Of a DNA stretch of 64,000 bases, positions 11,981-23,495 are shown piece after piece. How positions within the stretch are numbered: the stretch's first letter is position 1; each line of letters opens with the position of its first letter. The stretch spans positions 1,612,001 through 1,676,000 of the forward strand of contig JAPEIS010000007.1 in NCBI GenBank assembly GCA_029531795.1. The letters are read 5' to 3'. The translations under genes and the position numbers were made by a program. The DNA is from Sclerotinia nivalis. Taxonomy: Eukaryota > Ascomycota > Leotiomycetes > Helotiales > Sclerotiniaceae. Below the pieces are notes generated by a model that ran no database searches, was not told the origin of the DNA, and was given only the letters and a program-made list of their open reading frames with translations.

Positions 11981-12660
11981 GGTGTCGTATGTGATGTTGT
12001 ACTGGTTGTAGTCGTTGTACTTCGATGTAATTGACTTGTATGTCGATATGTTGTAGATCGAGACTTGATCAACGTTTGATATCGAGAACTGGAATGATCT
12101 TGTAACAGGAAGATAAAAATAAAGATACACCAAGCTATAAGGTCGTAAAAAGGAAAGTCGTTATTGTCCTGAATGGTATTCGTTGTAGTAAAAAATATCG
12201 TGACCGTTTCTATTGTCTCCAGGCCTCAATCCTATTGTGGTATGATGGCTGAGGTTCAAAATACGGCTCGGCTGTTGAGAACAATAGGGAAAAAGAAATT
12301 GTCGAAGAGAAAAATACACGATAAAAGTGAATAAAAATCTTTCGAGAAAATTTGGAGAAAATTTCAAAAGAAATTAAGAAAAATAATGACGACCACCGGC
12401 TCGTAATATTGAATCTAAATTTCGCGAATGAGTGAGAAAAATCCGACCAGCGGAATCCTATAGAGGAGTAAAGTTGGCGCAGCTGGTTACTATGCGTGGA
12501 GGCACTGAGAGGATCAGTTGGCTATATAAATTCCGGACTTGCCTTGGCCTCAAGCCTGACAAAGGCGTTCTTAGGGCGGATCGAAGAAGCAGGGGGTTTG
12601 TCTTTGGGGTAAGGGTGGCTGAAGATTGGGTCAAAAGATTCGAAAGAATAAAGATGGATG

Positions 12661-12680
12661 GTGATGATGATGATGATGAT
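12661..12680. repeat. (TGA)n trinucleotide microsatellite
   Basis: Six to seven uninterrupted TGA units, about 680 bp upstream of the cyclin start codon. It is not in a supported coding frame. Confidence 0.8.
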
Positions 12681-15600
12681 ATGCAGATAGGCGCGGAGGA
12701 TTCTCGTGAGAGGTGAGAAGGTCACCGAATAGGTCAAAGCAATTCAAAGTAAGTAACCACTTTGTTTATTTATATGGGCGACTGGTGAAACGGTATGATT
12801 GTATCTTCTTTCAATCCGATAAGTTGATAGTTCAACTCAAATCTAAATTGAAGTACTGCCGCTTTGTTACGTTTCGTTTTAGTTTCGTCAAGGTCGTATT
12901 AGTCGTAGTCGTAATGTACTCCCGTGTCGTCCTTAAAAGAGTGGTGATAGTAACTGACGATTTAACCCCAGTGAAAATCGATCGGTCAAAGTGCCGGGTT
13001 TGGATTGTCGGTACGTTTGGTCAAGGGTTCTTCCAAAATGTTATTGATGATTGAGGGTTGAGGGTATTGAGAACCTTAAAAAGTCTATAAAAGGAAGAAT
13101 GTCGAAGTTTCCGAGGAGAAATGTAAATGATGTATGGGAGAATTGTGGACGATATATGTAGATATCTTCTGTCGATCCCAAGGCTGGAGGGAGATATGTA
13201 TAATAAATTTTCTTTTTCAGGAGGGTTTAATTGTTTTTCGTACACTCCAATACTTTTCTCCCTATAGTATCCGGCTCTTCCTTGCCAGAAGCAAAGTATT
13301 TTCAGTCCAGTAAGGAAATATCAAGCTTGTCGGGGAATAATTGGGCCAGATTGAACGGGTACAAGTATCCAAATACTAAATAGAGCCCTAGGCGCTGGGA
13401 AAGGAATGCTTGGGATTGATGCCCCTCGTTCTCAAAATGGAACCAAGGAACCAAGGATGCAAGTGGCTCAATGGTGTCGAAATGGTTAATCGTTCAGGAT
13501 GACAAGGGTTACTTTAAGCTATAATAACTATAACAACTAGCAAGGAAATTATTGGTAGATGGGGATTTCGAAAGGATAGGCGATGATTGAGAAAAGGGTC
13601 AGGCTTGGTGGCGTGCAGGCGTGGATGGACCAATGCAGACGAAATGCAGCGGGTCTTTTTTAAAAAGGTTTCAGATGTACGGAGTAGCGAGTGGTTCAGC
13701 AACCTTGCGCCCGAGGATAAGATGGCAAGATGGCAAGATGGCAGGCGAGACAACCACACCTGGAAGTTAGAGGTACAAGGGCTAAGTTGAAACCAGAATA
13801 CCTCCAAGGTAACGATAAATGATTTGTCCGTGATGCTTCAGAGATGTTGTCGGACAAAGTCCAAGGTAAGAAAGTACAAAGATGCAGTACCACCATGTAC
13901 CAAGAACTAAACAGGAGTCGAGATCCGAATCTATGCTTCCCATATAGGAGGAATGTATAAAAGAAGGAGTAAGTGTAGGCAACGAGCTAAGATGTATGTA
14001 TGTGAGCTGGAGCATAAGCATATGCATATGCAATTTCACTGGTCGCTATGCCGTATCAGGACCTCTAGGACTGCAGTTCTTTCCCGTGTATCTAGCTCTA
14101 TCGTTCTCGTCGGGTTTCCAGGTTCGTTTGTTTGTCGATTTTGTCGATGCTCGGGTCGTTTCGTTATTCTGAATTCCTCTAATCGAGCGCCGATCAAAGG
14201 GCTGAAGTAAGGCTGTACAGATAAAAGTTGAGTATCCTGAAACCACGGAAGAATTCGATTTTTCTGAAGATATCCAAGTAAACACCAATAATTGTTTATT
14301 GGAAATGAGGCGTGAGGGGAAATGTACTGAAGGAGGAAGATTTATTGACGATGATAAAATGGGGAAATGTTGGAAAGCATCAATATGATTCGAATATATC
14401 GCAAACTTCGCAAATATGACTGGTTACTAACTTACTCCGCATTGCGAATTGCGAGTAATGGTCAACGTCGGTATATTAATGGATCAACATATACGTGTCG
14501 ACCCTTCTATTGCAAGCGGTGAATGTGATACTTCAGTGGATATCCCATGATTTGGCAACGATCACACAACGAATATACCCTGTAGATATAAAAAATGAGT
14601 CTGAAGTATAGAATTTTTTGGAATTTGTGGATGGTTGATCATTCATCAATCAATGCTTCAGGGTTGGATAATGCTTGTTACCTCCACCTGGGCACTGAAC
14701 ACATCATGCGCAAAACTGGAATGACGAACTTTTCCCGTTGACATGATGCCCAGATACCCATATATCTACAGCCCAACCGTACCACATACCAACCTCTTCA
14801 AAAGAAAACTCTAGCAAGAATCATACATATGGAGTACTTAGGTAAATCATATCTTAGATGTCGAGGGAGCAGAAAAGTAGGAAAAGTTTGGATTTCTGAT
14901 TCCTTCATGGAAGTCGCAATACTTGTGTGGCTGAGAGATGGCATGAGGTAAGGTTATATGAATTAAGTAATGAGTAATGGCTCCTTATGCGTACGGTACT
15001 ACGGCTCCAAACATACCTACTAACCATTGGTAATACCGAAAGTAATGCACGCTTGCGCTCATGAAAGATTACCAGACGAGGCTCAGTTTGATACGGATAT
15101 ACAATGTCCATGATGGCCATGACGACGGTGACGATAAAAGATTCATGCTCTATCATGATAGGTGATAGATTATTGGTGAGATATGAAAAGCCAAGTGATG
15201 GGGTTATGGGACTAAAAGTTCATTCGATATTGCTTCTAAAGTAACTTCAGCCGAATTTAATAAAGGTGTGTAGATCCAATTAGATCCAAATTTCCCAGAT
15301 CTTAGTTGGGGGCAGAAATCGCATTTAGAGCTTAATAATAACCTACTATACTATACTACCCCAGCCCCTTTGTTAACGAGAAGAAGCATCATGAACACTA
15401 TAACAACTTACCTATTACATACATTTTTATACGTACGGACAACCGTCGGCCAGGGCGATTTGAAAGGCAGAAAGTCGAGGCTGATCGAAAGACTCCTTCA
15501 TGACAAACTTCTCAAAACTTCACATTTGATATTTGTCTGACTACAGCTTTTGAATTTCGGATGTTGGACTCCATAGAAATTCATACTCTCAATTTGTATT

Positions 15601-18600
15601 GGTTGAAACAAATGGCTTCGCCTGAAACATCCACCCATCTCAAATATCCATAACTCCGTATTCCTTCCACTGCCACATTATCCTCCGAAAAATCATCATC
15701 TATCTCCTTCTCCCCGGAGTTGTCGCGATAACTTTACATCCCAGGTTGCAGGTTGTACTGTAGATCCAGGCCATGGTTTACAGTAGCCTATGAGATGTTT
15801 ATTCGTCGATAAGATGATTTAAAGCAATCACTAGTTTCCTCGTACACCTTCGACAACCTTCGACACCTTCAAAATCCATGGATAGGGCCAATCAAATCAT
15901 CAGACGATACCACATCCGGACTCCCCATATGTCACGAGAAGATAATTCCACATTTCAGAAGCTTCAAAGGGTGTGGCAGTGCGATAAAACTTGAAAAGAT
16001 CTCAAATCTTCAAATCATTAACACCCAAAATGCGCATCACTCTCGGAGATGTCTTACATTAATCATGCGATCATACTGGGCCTTTTTCTTTCAGCGCTTT
16101 GAACAATTTTCTTCAATTGCGCAACATTTCTCTTGGCCCTGGGTTATTGATGTTACTCAACCATTTGGTCCTCCCTTTATTATTATAATCTCACAAAAAT
16201 ACGAAGAGCATGTCACAACATATTTTGGAAGCGTTACGGGTCCGTTTCTAGGTCTCATGAAAACGGGACTGGCGGCTACATGCAAAGCGCGGAAGTGGCT
16301 TTATTTAGCTCTTGAAATCAACTAGCTGTCCCATCAAGCGCCCAAATCTATTTTCGTCACTTTCATTTGGCGATATTTGATTTTGGTTAAAACGACGAAC
16401 CATACATTGTTACGCATTCGTTCTCTTGATTCTCTTGCGCGTCTATTGTTTCATGCATTATCATCGCACAGCTTCAAAAAAGAATATGAAGCAATCCGGA
16501 AAATACTGTTACTCCCAACGATCAACGAACCAAGTGGTTTTTGCGTTGAAACATTGGGTTTCGTAATCAATAAGTGGACCGAATTATCAAGCGCTTTCGT
16601 GATTTACTGGTCATCATATCATTTCGCATCTTATTAAGGATTGCAATATTGGACGTCAAAGTCAGATGCCTGATACTCCTCCATCACGCCACTTCCTTTC
16701 CATATTATTCACGTGTTCCTACATGGACAGTAATGGGATAGTTACTCGCAAGTTTCATTTAGTTGATCTGAACATTTGAAACATCTACTGGTATAGGTCT
16801 GTTATTCATCGTCTATCTCAGTCAGACATGTCGAGGAGATTAGAAAGGAACAGTGCAGTCACAAGGATTTTATTTTCAATGTTAAACTTTGATGACTGTT
16901 CGCACATAATGTTTTTAGAGTGTGTGTATCTGATAACAGCGTGATAGTCAGTTATTCTAAGATTAATTCAATGACAAGTATTGGTATGTTTTCACGGAAA
17001 GTGAGAAAGAAAAATACGAACAATATTGATCCATCGTTCTCTCCATCCTCCCACTGCATTCGTTTCTTACCTAGCTCGCATCACATACGAAAAGTTTTCA
17101 ACCCATAAGTTCATTGCATGATCGGCTACTACCGTATCATCGCTAAACGATTATCTCTTCCATCGCCCCCAACACGATCTATTTCCAAATATCCAATCTC
17201 AAAACTTCGGGCATTTAATTTCGCCAGCAGTAAAGTTCTTACCTCTTCCCTCCCCACGTAAGCGGCTGGTATGCAGACGTCACATCATCAGTAGGTCCAA
17301 AATTCTGGTGATGTGACCATGTTGTGATGTTGGTCAGTGCCCCCCATATTTGTTCAGCCACTTCCTTCAGGGTTTTGATCTGCTTAATCATAGCGTGACA
17401 GCATCCTTCTCTACAACAGTAGCCATATGACAGGTGAAGGAAGTGGCACGGTAGTGATAAAGGAGTGATATGCAATGACGATCATCTTATTTTATCTTTA
17501 TATGTGACATATGTAGCTTATTATACGTAAAGTCTTAAGCGAAAGATAGAAAGATAGTGTCTGTAATAACGAATACATATCAGTAGAGTAGTCTTTGACA
17601 TTGACGGAGGAAGTGTAGCTGTTAATAATCTCCCCGCATTCCATTGTTCGCACTAATTAGCATCCATCGCGAATAGATCCTGAGACACCGTGTGGGGGAA
17701 GAGGAAGTAGCATAAGGGATTATGATTTCAAATGGAGAGCTGCTAACCTGTTCCAATACCTACTCATTGGACATTTCGCCGCAAATCTTTGTCCTATTCT
17801 ATTCCATTACGATACAAGCAAAGGCCAGTATTTTAGTATTACATCTCTGCAATGATTTTATTTAGCTTTTCCTAACAAAAGAGGGAGAGAATAGTTGTAG
17901 ATTAATCTAGACAATTGCGCCCGTATTGTCTCAATGTGCCAACAACCCGATTTTTTCTCTCTCAAAAATGGGCACTTTTAAATCCCATCACAGTTGATAC
18001 CCCTCCCCTCCATCCTTTTTTTTATCTTATTCTAACATTAGCCTGTTACCAGTCGCTATCACTATCACGAATAACCGTAATTATGCTCATCATATCCCAA
18101 TCTATAGCAGGATAATATCGTGTGACCACATTACTCAAACAAACAGTTTTCACTCCAACCAACACGCCTCATTACTCCTCATTTTAACACAAAAGCAACG
18201 CTAACGCATCCTATTCATCGATCCGAAAAAAGAAACACACAAGTTTTAACCATAAACTCAACGTGCTCACAGTATACCCTGTGTCCCTTAAGCTCCTAAT
18301 GTCATAAATCCCGCTACATCCATTCATCCCCTCATACACTAACTATACCACGCAACCTCAAATCCCTCTTTAATAATCTGCTTCGCTTCGCTCCGCTTTC
18401 TTACCGCATCCTCCTTTTAGCCTTCATCCCACCACCACCCTTCACGTCGCACAAGAATAACAACACAAAACAATACCCGCGCCACATCCAGCCATATCCG
18501 ACCACCCGCATAATATTCTTCCATTCAACCATCACATTTTACTCCTTCTAGTACACTTCTCGGATCCTTTTCACACCGCCAGAACCACATCTATCTTAAC

Positions 18601-19525
18601 AAAGGTCATGTCATGTCGGCGATCAGCCATTATACGGATATATACATACAAACCTTGAAGGTGCGTCCACGAATCTTTTACACATATATAATATATAAGA
18701 TATACGTAACACATTCTACCTTCCATACCGCTCTATTCCGGTATGGAGGTTCTGGAGTTTGTGCGGTCCGGAGTTTGAGGGCTGGTTTGGTGCGACCGGC
18801 GATATTTGGCTATTGTTGTGCTCCGGAATTGCGGAGTATCATATCAGCGGATTGGAGTGCGAAGTAAGTAAATGTTTTTGATGATGATGATGGCTACGAG
18901 TTTTCGTGGAGTGTATATAATAGACATTTATCCGGGGTTGAGTATTGTGGGGGGAGGTACGGATATGATGTATTTTATAAAGCATGACCTACCTACTTGC
19001 TGCACATCTGTTGTAAATTTTCTGCAATGCTTGGGGTATACCTATTTCATCTAATACATGAACTATACATGTTCGTTACATCTGCGCATATCAGAGAGAG
19101 ATATGTACTCTGTAGAGGAAGATGGTCTTGCTACTTTGGTACGGAGGCACAAAAGCCATTAGTTACATACCGGATATATAAATAGTATATATCCTCACTC
19201 CAGCTCAGCTACCCATATCCTATCTAACACCACAGCACACACAGTACGACTAACATTGCAGGTCAAACTCTTAAATCTATTGGAAGTACATGCACAGGAG
19301 TGTATATGTTATATATGAAACACCCCAAGAAAGCTGAAATATACTAGCTTTCGTGATCGATATATTGGTCTATCTATCTACATTAGATATACACGGCGTA
19401 AATCTCCTCGCTAAGTACTTACTTACACTCAGGGACACAAGTCCAAAATCATAAAGTAAATACCTAGGTAGCTATAATATCTACATATATTGCCACGCAA
19501 GGCAACAAGGCGAGTTCCCGCACTG

Positions 19526-19556
19526 GCATATATGCATACATGCATGCATGTATATA
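19526..19556. repeat. Alternating purine-pyrimidine tract with 18-bp palindrome
   Basis: Thirty-one consecutive bases alternate purine and pyrimidine (GCATATATGCATAC... through TATATA). Inside is a perfect 18-bp palindrome, ATACATGCATGCATGTAT (19536-19553), with stacked ATGCAT units. Such tracts can form cruciform or left-handed DNA. It lies in the gene-free stretch. Confidence 0.75.
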
Positions 19557-20758
19557 GATGCATATCAGACGGGAAGCGATAAGTTCCGCCAAATATAGGG
19601 AACGGGAAGTAGCTTTGAACTCCACTAATCGTCAATCAGTCATTGATGAAAGGATGTAAGGAGGAGTTCATGGATCGGAGGGCTAGGGCTGAGGAGTATT
19701 GGAGATAGATATGAAGGATTGATGATTGATATGAAGGATTTTCAATGAAGGTGAAAGTTAGGCTAAGCGTCGGGTGTTTGCCTACTGCGGACTACTCTAG
19801 AATGAAGATACTATATTTCTATACATAACTAGATAGATTAAAAATAACGATTAGCTTTCGAATAGTATTTTAGGTAGGTACTATTTGTTTGGATTATATA
19901 CCTACTGATATAGGGGATATATTTAATTTCTCTATTCTTAGATATGATTTTCGATATTAAAAAGAGCTGGAGATATAAGATAGAATACCATTCACACCCA
20001 TCTCTTTCACCTCACGTAACTCAAATCACTATAACCTATAACCTACACAATCCATCCTCTATCCACAATCAATCCTCTTCTCCACTCTTCCCGCCCTCAA
20101 AACCAAATGAGAACTTTTACTCAACCTGAACTTAAATTCGAGCCTGGCAAAATCCCCAGTCTTCCCTTATTCAACTCCCCATGATCTCCCAGTGAGCTTT
20201 ATATATACCTAGACCCCATCAAATCAATACTCCCAATATCTATCCAATTAACCCTCAATAGACGTAAAAAGGTTACTCGCATATGATGAATTTTATACAA
20301 GCTACTATATCCAGAATCCTTGATTTGATGGACGATCCTCTCCACTGGACGCACGGCAACTATAGTCTGTCTCTGAATAGAGTAATGTATCTTTTATTAT
20401 GAGGAAAATGGATAGTGTTGGCTTGACAAGCGGGTCAGGATGTGAGTTTGCGGATTGCACCTTTTTAATTTTAGATTTGAATCTCATTGTTCCAATTGGT
20501 TTGATACTCCAAGATAATTAGATTAGTCTCTGCAGATTCATGGGAACGAGTACACTGTACACTGTGTTTTGTGTATTTATATCTCATTTTCGTACACTCT
20601 TTTTACTGCTGTTGAGAGCGAGATGATGTGATGCATGCAAAAGACTTGGGCAGAAAGGAAGTGTTTATTAGTCATATATACTTGTACATGATGTAATTAG
20701 AGCCAATTATACTTTATCAATCTACATGCAATCTCTCCTAGAAAATCGCCAACACGCT

Positions 20759-22461
20759 TTACTTCTTAACCCCCAAAAGTTCCTCCCACTCCTTCCTCAA
20801 CTTCTCCATTTCCGTCCAACACTTAACACCCATGACCTCAAAATCTTCTCTCGCTTCCCTCGTCAATGGTACCGCATCTCTCTTTCTCCCCTTCCTTCTC
20901 TCTCCCGTATCAATCGTCTTTGGAGTCTTGCCTTCCCATCCCCAACCTGGAACTTCCGTGCGTATGACACGTTCTTTCCCACTCGAGTCCGTGGCTGATC
21001 CCCATTTTGAAGCTGGTGCGTCCATAGTGTCTAGAATCTCATCTGGGGATAATGCTAGCCAGACTGGTGCTACAGCGGCGGTATAAGGCTCGATGGTATG
21101 CCATTGGCTACCCATCCATCTTACGAGGTAGAAAATCATTCTATATAGAAATACCAAGACGAAATTTAAGGGCATGATTTCCGAGACAAATATTCCTGGC
21201 TGCACCACATACATTTTGGGTCTTATCAATTGTGTTGGTGGTTGATCCTCAGAATTTTCTCCTTCTTCTATTTGGTGTTCCTTCATGCGAACGTCGGAAC
21301 AGTCGAACCATGAAGAAGAGATCTTTCCAGCTGCTCGCAGTTTTCTTGAAAGGACGAGAACATCTGTAAGGCGCTTTGAGCTTTCGTATGGCGCGTGATT
21401 GTCCAGACCTTGTAGATCGTCAACATTGAAGTGTTGTGCTTGCGCTTCTATGCTGGATACCCATATAATTCTTCCGCTGGTAGTGGCTGAAGGGGAAGCA
21501 GGTCGCGATAGTAGAGGCATCAGCTCATGTGCGAGAATATAGTGTCCAAATACGTTAGAACAGAATGTCGCGCCAAGAGGTGGCTCCTGTGGACTGTCGC
21601 CGTTAAGTAAAGGTTGTGTGGATTCATCATCGGAGGTTTTCGCTTCTTTTGGGAAAGTAGAGGATAGTTGAGGTTTTGTCACAGCTCCAACTTCCGCAAG
21701 CTTGTAAGTTGGCCATGTTACAGCTTCCGTCATATCTGTCATGACATTCCATATAGCTTTTGGCCAATTGATTCCCGACCATCCTCCTATACCTGCATTC
21801 AAGATTACGACATCTAATCTGGGTATCCGAATTCCGCTCAACCCCCATCCCCAAGACCTCTGTTGGCCATCAGATCCTTCTTTCTGACTCAATGCCCATT
21901 TATCTTGCTGGACATCTGCAGAATACGAGGCGGTTCCAGGAGACCCAGCAGGTAACCTCAGACCATCCATCGTAGTAGCATCCGGGCTACCAACAGTCCC
22001 ATTGACCAGCTTGTTGGTGACCGCGTATACACTTTTTAAGTCGCATAGATCGAGTTCAACTCCAAGGAAATGGACCCGAGCCACCATATCCTGCCATTTA
22101 TATACATTTCCCTGTGCTTTAGCCTTCGTTCGTTGCGAGTTTGCAAACTGAGAGTAGTCGACGAGTTTCCGTAGATGGGCACGCAGGCGCGAGATTGTGA
22201 ATCGTGTCTTCAGTGGAGTACGCGTGCCGAGGATAAGAATGAGATGTTTTGTAGGAGGAGTGTCGGATGAAGTTAGAAATTCATCAATTAATCTAGAAGC
22301 AATTGCAAAGCCTAAACCACTAGAAATTTGACAATAATTAGACCGAGAACCTTGAAGCCCATTGTGAATAATGTGGACATTTTGGGGCGGTAATACCTGT
22401 TTGCGCCTGTTATCAAGGCAAAAGTTTGACTCTCACTTGTCTCCCATGGCGGTAATCCCAT
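20759..22461 (-). CDS. erg27: 3-keto sterol reductase Erg27
   Basis: Reduces the C-3 ketone during C-4 demethylation in ergosterol synthesis, acting at the ER with Erg25, Erg26 and Erg28. Exon 1 is 22461-22397, the intron 22396-22320 (77 nt), and exon 2 22319-20759, giving 541 residues. The intron splits the TGANSGLG cofactor motif at Ser22. Seen motifs are TGANSGLG (19-26), LNAGIGG (195-201), WVSS (309-312) and the catalytic YESSK (Tyr333, Lys337). A hydrophobic membrane segment lies near residues 404-422. Phe412 lies in that segment. This is the residue whose change (Ser, Ile, Val) is known to cause fenhexamid resistance in B. cinerea, so this allele is wild type there. Thr63, Leu195, Gly170 and Pro238 also match positions I recall from that literature. 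Inserts between residues 130 and 270 are typical of filamentous fungi. Confidence 0.95.
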
Positions 22462-23495
22462 CTTATATATTTTTGGGGGTTAATTGGTGACTTTGTGTTG
22501 AAGATGATGGAATTTTTGGGAAGCAACTTGCATATGGCTGTTGCTCCCTCCTTAAAATAAACAAACTAAGTCATAGCCAACCTAAGCGCCTCGTTCCACA
22601 AGACAGGAAGGGCTGAGGTCAATCCGAATCCACAATTGCAGGAATATATTCGAAGAAAGTACATAAGCCTCCATTATGATTTACTTCATATTGATGTTCT
22701 TACGTTGGCTGAATGTTGGGGAAGCGCTCGCTGATATTTTACGTCTTTTCATATCTTGCATTTGATACACGTGATTTGAATCTCGTGAGAATGAATGTGT
22801 CGTTCGGAAATCGGTTATAGTTTGAAGGTAGGTGTTGTTGGTATTGGTAGATCAGCTAATAGTAATGGGATACAAAACTTTCAATGTTCAAACGGAAATG
22901 ATTTATCCTATTGTAAGGCTGGGGAAATATCATGATTGATAATTTGGTTTGATACGATGATATATCTATTATCCATCATGGTTAACGGGGATTTTTCCAT
23001 CGGAATTCGAGGAACTTCAAGTGTTTTGTCGCTTACCCGCTTATGATGCGCGGCTGTCATCGGGCACATGGAGCGGGCATGCATTTTAATCCGGTTCCGT
23101 AAAAAAGCAAAAATGCAGTCTCATTAAAATTAAAATCAAGAAAGAAATCAACCCATTCTCATTCTCACTCCATCGCCGCTGCATTACTTCTTCCAATTAT
23201 TATATATTACTACTAATTCCTCTCAATCTTCGGTCGATATGACTTTTGGATCTTCACGACTTATCAGGCCTACGAAAACGAATACCTGAGAAAAACCAAA
23301 CTTATCCATCACCTTCCGAAAAAACCCCGTCTCCAGTGCCCGAATGAATTCGTTGAGCTGCGGTTGAACAATCTAGACTATAAAGTCCTATCTTGTTTAA
23401 CAAGTACACGAGATAAATAACTTGGGCCTTAACCCCGCACTCATTGAAAACATCTCTCATTTGTTTGCATTGGTTGTTCTAATCTACACCCCACC
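22462..23495. other. Divergent promoter region of erg27 and the acyltransferase
   Basis: A 1,034-bp spacer between two divergently transcribed lipid genes. It is AT-rich, with a CT-rich block at about 23140-23240 and AAAC-rich sequence before the acyltransferase ATG (CACCATGG context). No conserved ORF was seen. I did not find a perfect sterol regulatory element of the TCACnCCAC type. Confidence 0.6.

Larger units (their letters stand above)
11981..20758. other. Gene-free stretch of about 8.8 kb
   Basis: No ORF here has a recognisable domain, and none of the short ORFs join across good splice sites into a plausible protein. The largest open frames are about 110 codons. Base composition is AT-rich throughout, with CT-rich single-strand blocks (about 18160-18540) and pyrimidine/purine asymmetry. 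It contains a (TGA)n microsatellite (about 12661-12680), one TACGGAGTA motif (13678-13686) and a 31-nt alternating purine-pyrimidine palindromic element (19526-19556). There is no sign of transposase, reverse transcriptase or long terminal repeats. It could hold long non-coding RNA genes, the cyclin's long 5' leader, or decayed mobile DNA. I cannot separate these from sequence alone. Confidence 0.6.
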
